A DNA stretch of 64,000 nt from Prototheca cutis (GCA_002897115.2 BCIH01000001.1:1510267-1574266), one strand, 5' to 3'; shown: positions 1-11,942, counted from the first letter of the stretch. Numbers and translations: made by a program. Notes: a model not told the origin generated them from the letters alone.

Positions 1-348
1 ACTCACATACAAGAATAAGAACCTGTGGGCATCGCCGATGGGTGCGATCGGGCTTAGATTGCTGGGATCATCGCTCAGCCATGACGGAAGGCGAGGGGCA
101 GGTCGCGCGCGCGACATGCCATGAGGCGCGCGGGCTTACCCTCGTCTTGGTACAGTATTTCGTTCCCTTCAGCGGGAATGCTTGGAGCGAAAGTGAGGGG
201 GAACACAGTGGGCATACAACCCACTGCGCAAAATTTCATCACGGTTTCGACAAACCAAAATCAAGCGCGACAGCTCCCTTGCCGGATAATCAGGTATCGG
301 CTCGGGCACAAAATTCTTCAAAACAGAGATGGCCGCGTCATACGTACA
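1..348. other. Upstream region of the ARP2-like gene, no gene recognised
   Basis: No convincing coding exon is visible. Short open frames on the plus strand have no recognisable protein content. This stretch probably holds the promoter and 5' untranslated region of the actin-related gene that begins at 349, but no clear TATA box was identified. Confidence 0.4.
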
Positions 349-2642
349 ATGAGTGCATGTAGTTCACCGGCGATCGTTGTCGACTACGGCTCCAGCGGCT
401 TCCGGGCAGGTGAGGCGGTGGCTGGTGCATGCACCCGCTCAGGCGATTCTCGGCTTTTTTTGCCCCATGCCGATACCTTGGGCATATACAATGAACAGGA
501 TATGCTGGAATCGACTTTCCAAGCGTTGAAATCAGCCGCCCTGCATCGGAGGGAGGACCGGCAGCGGGATGTGCTTCAAAGGTAGCTAGGTTTCAGTCGT
601 TTCAGTCTTTGAAAGGGAGGCCGGGCCTGCACCCCACCTGGAAAATGGTGAGCTGACGTCGCGCAGCTCATACTCTTCCAAAAGACAGAGATGCATTAAC
701 CCTCCTTCAACCGTCTTCCAGGCCTCATCCAGTGTACTGGAGGCAGCTTTCGACGCCCTGGAGGTCTGCCCACGTGGGGAACGCCTGCTGGTGACGGAGC
801 CCCTGTTCACCAGCATGGAGACACGAAAGGAATGGCTGACCGAGGCGTTTGAAACTCACGGCGTTTCAGGAATTTCCGTTCAGGTCAAAGGATGGGTTTG
901 GTCTTGTGGCCACGTTAGGAAATGATATCGTTGTGAGACTTGGAGCGCGTGCCGCTGGACGCTGCTCCGAGGCCTCCATGCAGATCGTGGACCATCAAGA
1001 TATCGCCTGCAGCTTCCATGTGTGCAAGGCAACACGGACTGGTTCTTCATCCATGCATATCTGCTTCCTCCCCCCACCTCCAGCTTCAACCCGTGCTCAG
1101 CCTTTTCGCGTTGGGAGTTCTGACTGGAACCGTCGTCGATTGCGGCGCGGAAGGCAGCCGTGCAGTGAGTTCCTGTGCTTGTTGCCATGAGGTCGTGCTT
1201 GGTTGCAAGACCCTGAGGGGAGCGAGGAGTGGGAACCCTAACAGCCATTTGCAGGTTCAGGTGCTGGGATGCTGCTTGTCGGGATGCTGAACACCAGAGG
1301 CCCGGAGTATTTGCTGTGGACCCCATTCCACTTGGAGTTGTAGTCCATGCCAGAACATGTGGCTCGTTGCTCTTCTCCCCCTGCATGCTCATCAAAAAAC
1401 CTTGCCAATCTCTGCAGGTCCCTGTAGTGGACGGTTTCTTGCTGCACCATGCTGTGCGGGCCATGCCAGTGGGCGGCCGTCACATCACCGAGCGGCTCAT
1501 GGATCTCCTGCAACGCCGGGGTCACCCCTGCTCCCGCATCAGTTCTCGCGAAGCACTGACTGCAGCCAAGGAGCAGCTCTGCTATGTGTCTGTGGACAAC
1601 GACGCAGAAGACAAGGTATATTTACTGGGGTGGGATGGCACCGGGGATGGAGGGGGCTCATGCTTGTGGAGGGCCCTGTCTCAGATTCAATGAGGTGCAG
1701 CTCTGTAAATCCTGTGGGCAAAGACAGTGCTGGCAATGTACCATAGCACTCCGATGAGAATGTTCCCCTTTCCCATAACCACAGCTGGCCAGGGAGACGA
1801 CGGTGGGTGTCAAGACGTACACGTTGCCGGACGGCACTCGACTGCGGATGGGACAGGAGCGGTTCAGGGCACCCGAGGTGCTCTTTGACCCTGGTGCCAC
1901 AGGTCTGGAAGCACCGGGTCTGGCCCATCTCACCCATGGCAGCATCCAGGTGCCTCCATGGTTGGATGTGATGCATGGCAGGCAGAAAAGGATGGGCGCA
2001 TGGTGTATCGTAGTCAATGGCAGGCGCAGGCTGTGTTATGGCCGTATGCCTGTCGATATGCAGTCTCCACATGATGGCATCTCTGCAAAAGAGTGGCATG
2101 TTTCCATGCACACATGCATAACATACTGCCACCAATGCCACCTGCCTCAGCAACCTTCGTTTTCCGGGGCCCCCCCTCTTACCCTCCAATAGGCGGCTGA
2201 TATTGATTGTCGGAGGGCTCTGTACGGACGCATCGTGCTCTGCGGTGGGAGCTCTCTGCTCCCAGGCCTGTCTTCCCGGCTGCTGGCAGACGTAAAGGCC
2301 TTGCTGGCAAAGACCATCATCAGCTCGGGGTCACTGGAGCCCGGCACTGGCAAGCCGGTGAGGATTGGGATGGAAGCGCCGCCGAGACGAAAGTATCTGG
2401 TGAGTCATGTTTGTTGGTTGTGAGGCAGGGGCGCTCATGCACATGCAAGGCATCTGCACGACCCATAACACATTGCCGTTCAATCTCAAGCAACCCCCAA
2501 TCATGATCCCCCTCTCCAGGCATTTACTGGAGCATCAGCATTGGCAGATGTCATGCACGGGCANNAAGCTGTCTGGATGACGCCGGCGCAGTGGGCAGAG
2601 GACCCCGCTCGGGTCGTTGCCTCCTGTGGCAGACTGTCATGA
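349..2642 (+). CDS. ARP2: Actin-related protein 2 (ARP2)-like, divergent ATP site
   Basis: ARP2 is a core subunit of the Arp2/3 complex, which nucleates branched actin filaments in the cytoplasm. The ATG at 349 opens an exon reading VVDYGSSGFRAG, the first phosphate loop. Later exons lie near 747-860, 1090-1175, 1418-1615, 1785-1940, 2193-2399 and 2521-2642. ARP2-type landmarks are LARETTVGVKTYTLPDG (ARP2 families read LALETTVLVESYTLPDG), AADIDCRRALYGRIVLCGG, the insert before APPRRKYL, and VWMTPAQW near the C-terminus. The part between the first phosphate loop and FDALEV (near 412-747) could not be resolved into exons. The second phosphate loop reads DCGAEGSRAVP, where actins have DSGDGVTHTVP, and the loop-1 lysine is Arg. 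Two Ns lie at 2564-2565. Stop TGA is at 2640. The ARP2 assignment is fairly sure; actin-family membership is certain. Confidence 0.72.
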
Positions 2643-3084
2643 ATGCAGCTGCGTTCTATTTTATTCTACTTCTGAGATTTTGATGTAAACCGGAGAACCT
2701 TGCTGGGAAGTGCACCGCATTGTAGGGTGGGATGATCACTTTGATGATCAGTGCTTTCGCGGTCCTGTCGTCACACTCATTGCAGCCAGCTCTGAAAGAT
2801 TTCAGCGGCAGAAACACCCTGCATGGTCGTCATGAGCAGCACTATGTTCTTGAAATCACAGTGCTTATATCATTCAATGATGATCAAAAACATGTGAGCG
2901 TCAGGCCCACTTTGGACACTGCCCCCCCCCCTTCAGTTGGTGGTCACGTGGCCGATCATTCAGCACAACGATGGGCACCAACCCCTCAAATCAACATGAT
3001 GAGCCCGGCCATCTTTCTGCAACCTGGACCATAGGCTGCATTCAGTGATCATTATCGTATAATATCATTATACAACATTGCACA
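2643..3084. other. Intergenic region with a TGTAA poly(A) signal
   Basis: No gene is seen. A TGTAA pentamer, the chlorophyte-type polyadenylation signal, lies at 2684-2688, about 45 bases after the ARP2-like stop. The rest is probably the 3' untranslated region of that gene and the promoter of the transaldolase-like gene starting at 3085. An ATTATCGTATAATATCATTATAC stretch near 3050-3075 is AT-rich and could be core promoter. Confidence 0.45.
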
Positions 3085-5057
3085 ATGATACAGACTCTGT
3101 CGTGCACGCAGCGTCCCGCGGCGCTCGGGAAGGCCACGGCCGGGAAGGCTCCCGTGGCGATGGCCCGGCCCAGGAGGGCGGTACGCGTCCAGGCTCTGCC
3201 CTCGATGCCGGCGTACCTCAGCCCGTCATCCATCACCGGGGCCACCGAGTTGCAGGCTCTGACCCGGTACAGTGAGGTGCGCGGAGCGCCAGTTTGCTGA
3301 GCTTGGGGTTTCACACCGTGCTGATCGTGTCGAGAGCGGTTGCCAGATTGCCCATGCCCGCACGCCCCCGTCCGCAGATCGTCCCCGACGCCCTGCTGAG
3401 CCAGACGCTGCAAAATGTGGAGGCCCCCAAGGCTGCAACCTCCTCCCGCGGCGTCCTGGTTGGCATCATGAATTCGCCCTCCTCCTTTGGTCGCTACAAG
3501 GTGGGGCGATGGCTTTGGGGTCTGGGGACATGAGCCTATAGCAGAGCACGTGCACAAACAGGCCTTGTTACCACCGCCACTCGCACTCCTGGGCGCAGTT
3601 TGCGGTGGAACAGGCCCGGTACTACGACAAGGCGGCCAAGGCGGCGACGCCCGAGGAGGCCACCTCACTCCGTGTGGACAAGGCCTTGGTCAATGTCGGT
3701 GCGCTGTTCCTCGACAACGTCTCCGGCCGCGTTTCCACGGAGGTGGACCCCCGCGACCACGAGGACACCGGTGAGCTGTGTTGGTTTTTGACAGAATGCA
3801 ATGGATGGGGGGGGGGGGGGGGGGGTGCTTGGATGGACTTCTTTGTGTAAAACTGTCACCAGAGTCGGACCTGTGGCTGGTTGTGGGAGTGTTGCCATTG
3901 ATACAATGTTGATCCACTGGCGTCACCACACACACACACACACACAAAGATGCGATGGTGGCGCGTGGACGGAGCTTGATCCGGCTGTACCGGGAAGTGG
4001 GTGTGGACCCCTGCCGTGTGGTCATCCGGCTGCCGGCCACGTGGGCCGGCATTCGGGCAGCGGCCAAGCTGGAGTCGGAGGGCATCGCCACACACCTGAT
4101 CCTAGTCTACTCCTTCACCCAGGGCGCTGCGGCCGCCCAGGCTGGCGTGTCTGTCATCCAGCCCAATGTCGGTGGCCTGACCGACTGGTACAACCGCCAC
4201 CCGGGCATGATTCGCAACCCCAAGGTGTGACTGGCTGCTTGCTTGCTTGTTGTTGTGGCCGGTGCAAGCTCGGATCTGTGCAATCTGAAAAAAAAGAAGA
4301 CCAGCACACTACTCCAGACGGACAAACAGCTGATCATCTGGACTTCCATGCACATGCACAGGGTATCCGGCAGGCAGCGGTGGCAGTGCCGACGGGGTAC
4401 GAGGAGTCGGAGAATCCGGGCCTGCTCCTGGTGGAACAGCTGTACAACTACGTCAAGAAGTTCCACCCAAAGACGAGGGTCATGGCCTCGGGCCTCCGCA
4501 CCAAAGCCGGTGCGTGGAGGTGGCAGTGGTTGGGGGGATCAATGGGATGGTTTTACATGCCAAGGAGAAGGGGCTGAGGATGCGATGGCATGGGGAAAGG
4601 GTGAGCTGTCTGCCGGCCAAGTCTCTGCATTGGCATTGACAGCCCCAGACGGGGACCCCAAGACCATTCAGCGCCGGCATCTGCAACTGACAAGCACCAC
4701 GCCTTGAAACAAACATGCGCAGAGGCCCTGGCGCTGGCGGGGTGCGATTACCTGGTGGTGGGTCCNAAGGTGCTCGAGGCCCTCGCGGCGTCGTCGACGC
4801 TGGAGGGCTACAACGACGGTCTGTCTGCTGTGGCCGGCGCTTCGGCCGAGGTGGGCATCCCCGTGTCGCTGACACCCGACGGCGCTGAGGCGACCGACTG
4901 GAGCCCCGCGGAGACGGAGACCCTGGACAAGGAGCTGTTTGACGACCGACTGGGTCTGGCTGCCCAAGAGCTTCTGGACGAGGGACTGCAGCGTCTCAAG
5001 AATGACGCCGACCGTCTCGAGAAGTTTTTTTTCAGTCTGGCCGGAGGCCAGACCTGA
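3085..5057 (+). CDS. Transaldolase-like protein, plastid-targeted, lacking the catalytic lysine
   Basis: Transaldolases (pentose-phosphate pathway) transfer a dihydroxyacetone unit through a Schiff base on lysine. Exon 1 (3085-3276) encodes a basic Ser/Ala/Arg-rich leader typical of a plastid transit peptide. Exon 2 begins at 3378 and joins to give SEIVPDALLSQ. The next donor is at 3771 and its acceptor ends at 3949. Recognisable blocks are ALVNVGALFLDNVSGRVSTEVD, HEDTDAMVARGRSLIRLY, ATWAGIRAAAKLESEGIATH, YSFTQGAAAAQAG, GLLLVEQLYNYVKKFHPKTRVMASGLR and GCDYLVVGPKVLEAL. These match the plant transaldolase-like subfamily rather than classical TalB. The position of E. coli Lys132 (IKLASTW) reads IRLPATW, encoded CGG, and the phosphate-binding Arg in FVGR is Gly in NVGG. 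One N lies at 4766. Family membership is sure; enzymatic activity is doubtful. Confidence 0.85.
3807..3946 (+). repeat. Intronic G-run and (CA)n run in the transaldolase-like gene
   Basis: A run of 19 G (3807-3825) follows the 5' splice site at 3771, and a (CA)n run (3927-3946) ends three bases before the 3' splice site at 3949. The order G-run then CA-run in the sense strand is the same as in other introns of this window. Confidence 0.85.
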
Positions 5058-5471
5058 GTAGTGTTCTGATGAGTGCTCACTGGCGACTGGTGACCAGCCA
5101 GGAGTAGTTTGGTCAGTCATTGGATGTGCGGATGGAGCGTCGAGCTTACAAGGAATCATCGGCCCGGCCGACTGTCCATCCATCCATCNGCCCGCGCATT
5201 TCCAAGAAAAGAGATGGTACACGTTTGTTTCGTGCAGGTTTTGGGTTTTCAAACCTCCCTTCTGCATTCTAAAAACGTGGCATTGCCTGTCATGTCCATG
5301 CCGACATTCACCTTGTCAGAGTGCATCCGTGTCTTTCGAGTTCCCTGGCCCAGGGCTGAAATTTTCCTGGCCGCCGGCGGAGTCTCTCGCCCGTTTTTTT
5401 TTGCCGTCTGCTCTGAGATTGTGGTAAGCACAGCAGCTTGCAGGAGAGTACTGGGAAGAAAAACAAACTTG
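5058..5471. other. Convergent intergenic region
   Basis: This lies between the 3' ends of the plus-strand transaldolase-like gene and the minus-strand TPR gene. It contains one N at 5190 and no recognisable coding exon, and must hold both 3' untranslated regions. Confidence 0.4.
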
Positions 5472-6765
5472 TTAGAGTGTTTCCAGCATTGAAGTTGCCT
5501 CCCGGTGCCTCGGCTGCAGCTCCAGCACGCGACGTAGATCTTGTGCTGCGNCTTCCTTGTCGTCTTGTGCCCGCTGCGCGGCGGCCCGGCGCAGCAGCGC
5601 CTTGACGTTCTGAGGATCACTTTCCAGCACGGCCCCCGCGTCGGCAGCAGCTTCCGCCCAGCGCTCCAGCTGCAAAAGGGCCTGCGCTCTGTTATTCCGA
5701 GCAGCCAGCAGCCCAGGCTCCGCCACCAGCGCCTGGCCATACAGGTCCACCGCGGCGGCCCAGTCGCCCCGCTTGAAAGCTGCAATGCATAATTGCATTC
5801 ATTCATCTGTTGGCGTGAGCAAGATTCTGACACGTCCAAACAATCCGCGCCAAAAAAAAGCGATACCTTCGTTTCCTTGCTGCTTGAGGGCCTCCCCCGG
5901 ACTAGGAGGAGCAGCAGCAGTGCTGCTGGATCCAACCTGGCGATCTTCCTGCAGCCGGCGGAGGGTCGCCTCGGGCCGTTCACGCTGGGCAGTGGCTTCG
6001 GCGTGGGTGCGCGCCGCCGCGACCCAGGGCGCTGACGAGGANAGGTCGGTCAGGCCAAAGTCCAGGCGCTCAAAGGTGTCGCCGTCGTCGAGCACCCGCG
6101 CCAGAAAAGCGTCACCCCGGACCTGGACCGGCCGGCCGCACAGCGCAGCAAGCTCGCTGGCCCGGGGATTAAGTGGCGCGCCCACAATGCCGCCCTCGTC
6201 GTCCACATACATGTTCACGCCAACGTGCTTGTGCACTGGGAGGTTGGGCAGCAGGCCCACGCTTTCGACCATCTGCATGGAAGCTGCCATGGCCAGCATG
6301 CCCTCGTCCACAGCTTCGCCGCCCTGCCCCAACTGGCTCCGCAGCTGCTGGATCTGCGCCGCTCGTTGCGCCGCCGTTTTCTGAGGCCGTACGCGTGCAA
6401 AGTGGGCCTGTGATGAGTAAATAGGAACCAATGTTGTGATTAGGTAGTGTCCAAGGTTCACTGCCCGTAAAAGGTTTGGGGACCTAACCCTTTCCCTAAC
6501 ATTCCACATTCCACCCAATCACCTTGAGCTCGTCTAGGAGACACTCAACTTCCTTGCCCTCTTCATACTTGAGTTCCCGCTCCTCTGGCGCCTCGGATCT
6601 GCAATCGCATAAAAAAAATGAGCATCTCCTTCAACAGATATCATGCAGGTCTCCGAGGCACCCTGAGCATTGTAGGCCACTCTGCCCCAGAGCATCCCCC
6701 GCAACCTCCACCATCGCCAACACGTACGTGTCCGCTGGGATGTACACGTATTTGAACGATCCCAT
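5472..6765 (-). CDS. TPR-repeat protein with a conserved N-terminal domain
   Basis: Exon 1 starts at ATG 6765 (MGSFKYVYIPADT) and uses a GTACGTG donor. Exon 2 (about 6530-6600) continues SEAPEERELKYEEGKEVE. Exon 3 (about 5890-6412) starts AHFARVRPQKTAAQ and carries a domain with the block HVGVNMYVDDEGGIVGAP and a GDAFLARVLDDGDTFERLDF segment. The last exon completes KQQGNEAFKRGDWAAAVDLYGQAL, a classic TPR start, and contains about three TPR helical pairs ending near REATSMLETL. The junctions join in frame at GT-AG sites. TPR arrays of this kind usually mediate protein-protein contacts, for example in chaperone adaptors. The N-terminal domain was not matched to a named family, so no specific function is claimed. 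One N lies at 5551 and one at 6042. Confidence 0.75.
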
Positions 6766-7029
6766 CTTCCTCACGTATTGTTGCCTGGATTATATACTGT
6801 ATGCAATGCGTTTCGCATGCATGCATGCATGTGTTGTTCTATATGTTTTTCGTGCGGGGACAGGTCCGGAAGTTTCGGCGGGGCCTCCCCACTGCGCCTG
6901 TTCATCTGTCGGTGGCCCAGTCATACCCAAGTCTCGTGATGTGCAGGAGTAAGCATCACGCTCCCCAGCACCCAGTTTCTCTGCACCCAATAACAATTCT
7001 TAGAGATGATAACGATGCCTGGGTTCACA

Positions 7030-10000
7030 TCAATCAAGGATCACGACATCGTCAGTCTGCTCAGGCAGCGCCTTGTCAACGGGAAGTGCATCCTTGCCAT
7101 CCTGTCGCCGTCGCCTGGCCCGTGGCTGGTCGGCGCTCTCGTGAGCATCCACCTTGCGCTTTTGTCTCTCTGCATTCATGGGATGACCGGGTGCAAGGCT
7201 CTCGCATGTCGCGTGCTGTACAACCAGAGGATGCCTGGTACGGGTGCGGGCCAGCCAGCCAACTTAGGCCAGCGCAGTTGTTCCTGCTTTCCAAAAATTG
7301 AATCAATCAANGACAACACAGGCCCTCACCTGCTCCAGTGTCCACGCCCTGATCATCAACCTCGACAATTTCGAGGTCGCTGGTGTCATCCTCTTGTGGT
7401 GTTGCTGGACTTGGCCCAGCCGGCGCAGCCGCCGCTTCTTCAGACCCGGCCTGCTGGCCCAAGCCCACGGCAGGCACGCTGCCCACGAGCTCCCATCGTT
7501 CATCAGTCTCAGTCTCGTCCCAGTCAGACTGCAGGTGCAGTTAGCAGTTGGCCATCGTGGGTCATGGCACCATGGGTCCCACCAAGCTGCTCTCCACCGC
7601 TCAATCCCCCCACCCTACATCCAGACATAGATACCTTGTGTTTGAGCAGCAACCTGAAACTGAGCTGCTGTGCACTGTCCGAAATCTCCAGGGCTGCACC
7701 ATCGGAAAAGCTTTGACCCGGCAGAGAGCTCAGCTCCTTGTCCAAATTAGCAGCGTGGAAAGCCACCTATTTTTTGGGTGTGGGAAAGGAGGGGGGTTGG
7801 TGGGTGGGCGGTGCAGGGGGTGGAGAGGGAGGGGGGGCATCGGATATGATTCGGATGCAGGGTTGGCGTCAAGCATTGCAGGAGAGCAGGGTTGAGCAGT
7901 GGGCACTCTCTCAGCTAAAAAATTGCTTGCCTACGTTCAGAAGAAATGGCCATGGCACCCTGAGAGTTAAAACCCCCCCCCCCCCCATACACACGCACAC
8001 ACACAAAAAAACAATGTAGTGCACATGCACAGTCAGTCACAATCACAAAAAAACATGGACGTAAACCCCTCTGCTTACTTCGTCCTCCTCCAAGTCGTCG
8101 CCTTCTTCGTAGACAAAGGAACCAGCCACCACGGTGGGTTCCACCATCGCCATCCGGCCCTTGCACACCTGTTATCGATTAAATATGCGCGAATAATGAG
8201 GGGTTGCTGTCATGATACCACACATGGTGGTAATTTGTCCATTGGTTGGATGCCAGCACCATCGGCCCTCCAACGGCATCACACTAACTGATGCTGTACT
8301 TGCCTGTTGAACCAGGTCCCGCAACGTTACTGTCTGCAGGTCTGCGGTAAGTTTGACTGTGGCCGTGCCGCAGACGATGCAGCCTGCGGCAGGCTCGGGC
8401 GCCGCCATGGGCGTCAGCAGCTTGCGGTTGCTGGATTCAGCCAACAGAAATGTGGTGTGACACTGCTCTCGGCAGCCTGCATTGTGGTGGAGTGGCTTTT
8501 TCTTTTATTTATTTATTTATTTATTTATTTATTCATGTTCGGCGGGGAGGGAGCCTTGGGGGAGCCAGTTTGTCCTAGTGACTGGACAGCCAGCAGGACC
8601 CCTACAACCCCATGTTACTCAGGTCGGTCCCTCATCCCCACTCCACTCCTCCAACCTTGGACATAAGACTCCATACAGCAAGCAAGCAAGCAACCAAACA
8701 AAAAAAATTAAAAATTGCACCTACCCGCTAGGAGTTTGAGTGCTTCGATGACGATGAGCCCCGCGGCGATGGCATTTGTGGTGGCTACGGCGTGGATGAT
8801 GTTGCCCGCCATGCCCTTGGTCTCAAACAGGTTCTGTGTCTTGATGCCGTAGCTCAGTGCACGCAGGTTGCTGGCGGCCGTCACAAACTCCACCGCCAAG
8901 CTATCGTCTTTGTCAAAGGTGAGCGCACCTAGTTCCGAGCTGCGGTGGGCATGGAACGCAGCAACGGTGCCGAGAAACACCGCTGCACAGTCGTCTGCTG
9001 TCCAAGCTGCACTGGGGTTGCCAACATCCAGTGCTGATGAAACACCGCCCTCTGCTGACCCAGCATTCTTCACGATCGTCGCGCTCTCCACCCGCGCCGC
9101 CACATCGCCTAGGTTGACTAAAGAGGGCACCGGCGGCGAGCGGGCCTTCCACATGTCTTCGATCCCCGCCAGTCGCTCGAGATCGTCTACAAACACGTAC
9201 CGGAAGATGCGTTGCGCATATGCATCCAGGGCCTCGCCCTCTGCCCGCAGAAAGCTAAACGCCGGCTTATTTTTATGCTCCTGCCCTTCGTCCTCGGCCT
9301 TGGCTGTGGGTATTTTTGGGGGGGAGGGGGGGATTGTCTCTGGTGGCTCTATATTGCAGGAAGGCTATCACCTGATTCCGCCCGCCTTCTTAATGTCCAG
9401 AGCCCCCCCCCCCCCCACCCCTCAAAAAATTAAAAAAATTAATTAAAAACATAACAAAATATAAAAATGTAATAAAGAAGTTAATCCTGACCCAAACTCA
9501 AAGAAATGGCCGACTAACCTGTCTCGTCAAGGTCGCTGGCGGCATCGGGGGGCCCAAACAGACGAGCAAACAGGAGGTCCTTGGCCCAGACCACGCAGTG
9601 GATGGGCTTGTCGGGCGTGTTGCGGATGGTGCACACGGGGTAGCTTCGGGGCGTGGGCTTGGGCTGGCACTCGAAGCACTCCGTCCGGCCCTTCATGTGC
9701 ACGCTAACCTGGTTATGAGGTGTGCCAGCTCTGGATGCATGTTGGATCGTGCATGAGAGAGGGCGTCGATGCCTATCGATGGCAGAGGGGTCAGTCAAAG
9801 AAACAAATAAACACTCTCCATCAACAAAGAAAACAGACCTGGCCCAGGTGCCCTGCAGTGCCAGATTCGACCAGCGGGACCTCTGCTGCAAGGCAGAGGC
9901 GGTTGACATGTCGCCGGGCTTCCAGGTTGTCCAGCCCATTCAGGACCATGTCAAACCCACCCACAAACTCGGCATCGAACTGTGACTCCTTCACATTGGC

Positions 10001-10830
10001 CTGCGGTGTCATAGAGGGGTCGGGCACGGTTAATTGGCCGGGAGGTACTCGTGGGTTCTGTGAGCTCCTCTTCACCGCAGAGGGCACCCACAAATCGGCA
10101 CATGCTCCGCCAAGCAGGAGCTCAACCTGCCGCCTTGACAACCCTCCCAGCACTGCCGTGCTCTCACCTGGTGGGCAACAATGTTGACTCCCGGGGCTAA
10201 CCTTCGGACAGCTTCGGCAGCAACGGCTGCCTTGCTCTGTCCGACATGTTGCTGACGGAACAGAAATTGGCGGTTGAGGTTGCTCATTTCAATGGTGTCC
10301 AGATCAATCTGCGAGGCCAGGAAAACGTCATTGAGGGATGTAAACAGCGGAGGAACAACATTGAGGCAGTGGGAACCGTCTGGGAATCAGCGCGTGGGCA
10401 GTTGGATGGCAGGAGCACACGGCCAGGCACCGTCAAATTTCCCTGACCAGGACACACACAGCATCATCTGGCTTCGGACATTGCCACAAACTCCTGGGAT
10501 AAACTCAAAAATGCACAACAAGACACTGAACAATCCAAAAAACGAGAACAGGCTTCACTCCCTGAACATACCACGTCGATGTTCTTGAATCCACTCATCA
10601 CCAAGGTCTTGAGAAGCTCACAGCCAATGCCCCCCGCTCCCACCACCAGCACTTTAGCATTGGCCACCTGCGCATGGTTTGGAGCATTCACATAAACGCT
10701 GGTATGTCCCTTTCATGCTCTGCCGGGCAAGCATGGCGATGTTGTTCCCATGGTGACGCACCCGGTCCTGCGTCTCGGGCCCACAGGCTCCCGCAGGCCA
10801 CTCGAGGGCCGCTCCCTCGTGCACTGCCAT
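7030..10830 (-). CDS. UBA2: SUMO-activating enzyme subunit 2 (UBA2/SAE2)
   Basis: This is the catalytic half of the heterodimeric SUMO E1, which adenylates SUMO and carries it as a thioester before passing it to UBC9 in the nucleus. The first exon starts at ATG 10830 and ends at a GTGCGTC donor, so the joined product reads [15 protein letters not shown] and then [17 protein letters not shown], the nucleotide-binding Rossmann fold. Later blocks are [53 protein letters not shown], the catalytic-cysteine segment [42 protein letters not shown] and [18 protein letters not shown]. The C-terminal exons hold a ubiquitin-fold domain ([20 protein letters not shown]). The last exon is a basic nuclear-localisation-like segment (RQKRKVD, RARRRRQ) ending DDVVILD and a stop at 7030. 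The final exon is supported by similarity to the C-termini of other UBA2 proteins. One N lies at 7311. Confidence 0.93.
7973..8003. repeat. Intronic C-run plus (CA)n (sense GT/G-run near a donor)
   Basis: On the plus strand a 14-C run (7973-7986) is followed by an imperfect (AC)n. In the sense strand of UBA2 this is (GT)n then G-run, about 75 bases inside the intron whose donor (GTAAGC) is at 8078. The same intron ends (7767-7900) in a C-rich CCCCCC/CACACCC stretch before the acceptor. Confidence 0.8.
8503..8533. repeat. (TTTA)n tetranucleotide microsatellite
   Basis: About seven TTTA/ATTT units, imperfect at the 5' edge, in an intron of UBA2. It is simple sequence with no apparent function. 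Confidence 0.9.
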
Positions 10831-11942
10831 GATCGGGATTCCCTATGATTTCATGCGGGATGTATTTGTACTACAAATGTGCAATACAAAAACCTGCGAT
10901 GCTGATAACAGGGCTCGTGATATGCAAGATATGGCGACCACAACGAACTGGCGACGGCAGCCTCGCAAATGAATTCCCGTTTCCGGCGTTCCCCTGCCGT
11001 ACACCCTTGACACAGAATCATGATTGATTCTTGTATGGGTATGTATACATTTCCTCCAGTGCAGATGGGACTCACGCTGGGACGTAGGAACAGAATACAG
11101 TAAATGGCTCCAAGAGAGGGCTGGCAGGGTATGAACAACAATGGGATTGATACATGGCTGGCTGGCTGCCTACAGTGCAGGGNAAGAATAATGAAACCTT
11201 CTCGAGAATCGTCGACTCCCACCTGCACAGCAAGGGCATGTTTTTCAAACGAAATGCCTGTTGGACCGCATTCCGCGGCTGCATCGCTCAGAGAATGGGT
11301 TGGGTTCCTTCCTTCTTGGCAGCAGGGCAGGTCGTGCAGGGAGCAGACGCCCATCGTGGTGTGCCATCAGCTGGTGCTGCACCAACGAGGAGTGCCGGCC
11401 CCCGAAAGGCGAGCATCGTCTCTGGAACGCAGACTTGATGGCGTGTCTGAACATGAGGCACATCGTGCAGTACCCCTGCGGAAGACCGGCCAGCGGCTGG
11501 AGCGCTTCCAGCGCCGCAGTGCTGATGGACATCCATCCATCCATCCTGGGGGATTACAGCCTTCCCAACTGGGGGTGGTCCATCATTGAGGTGGTCCACC
11601 TTCCTATTGCCCTGCGGAGTGTGAAAATTTTCGGCCATCAGTGATGCCCAACAACCCCCGGGGTGATGTGATGCTGTTGCTGGCTGAGCTGGTTGCATTA
11701 TTTTGGCCCTGCATGGTATGTGGGGACACTGATGACCTGGGCCTTCTTTGGCAAGTGCACTCCTCTGCTCTCCTCCAGCGCTATGAACCTGCACAGCGAT
11801 GGTAGTGGCATGTGACCGTTCAGATGATAGGCACTGTATGATTTCAATGGGCTGTCATTTCCCCGGCCAGCCGCAGAGAGCAGGCTGGCGTTTGTGCAGC
11901 ATTCCCACGTATCCCGAAACTATCCCATCCCCAGCATCGGCA
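10831..11942. other. Intergenic region without a supported gene
   Basis: This lies between the UBA2 start and the AMMECR1-family stop. Several open frames of 100-170 codons exist on both strands between about 11100 and 11800, but they have no recognisable domain, no consistent splice structure and odd composition, so none is called. One N lies at 11183. The region must hold the UBA2 promoter and the AMMECR1 3' untranslated region. Confidence 0.4.

Noticed and set aside
11100..11800. Long overlapping open frames on both strands between UBA2 and AMMECR1
   Set aside because: No recognisable motif, no splice consistency, an N in the middle, and both strands open at once, as expected by chance in GC-rich DNA.
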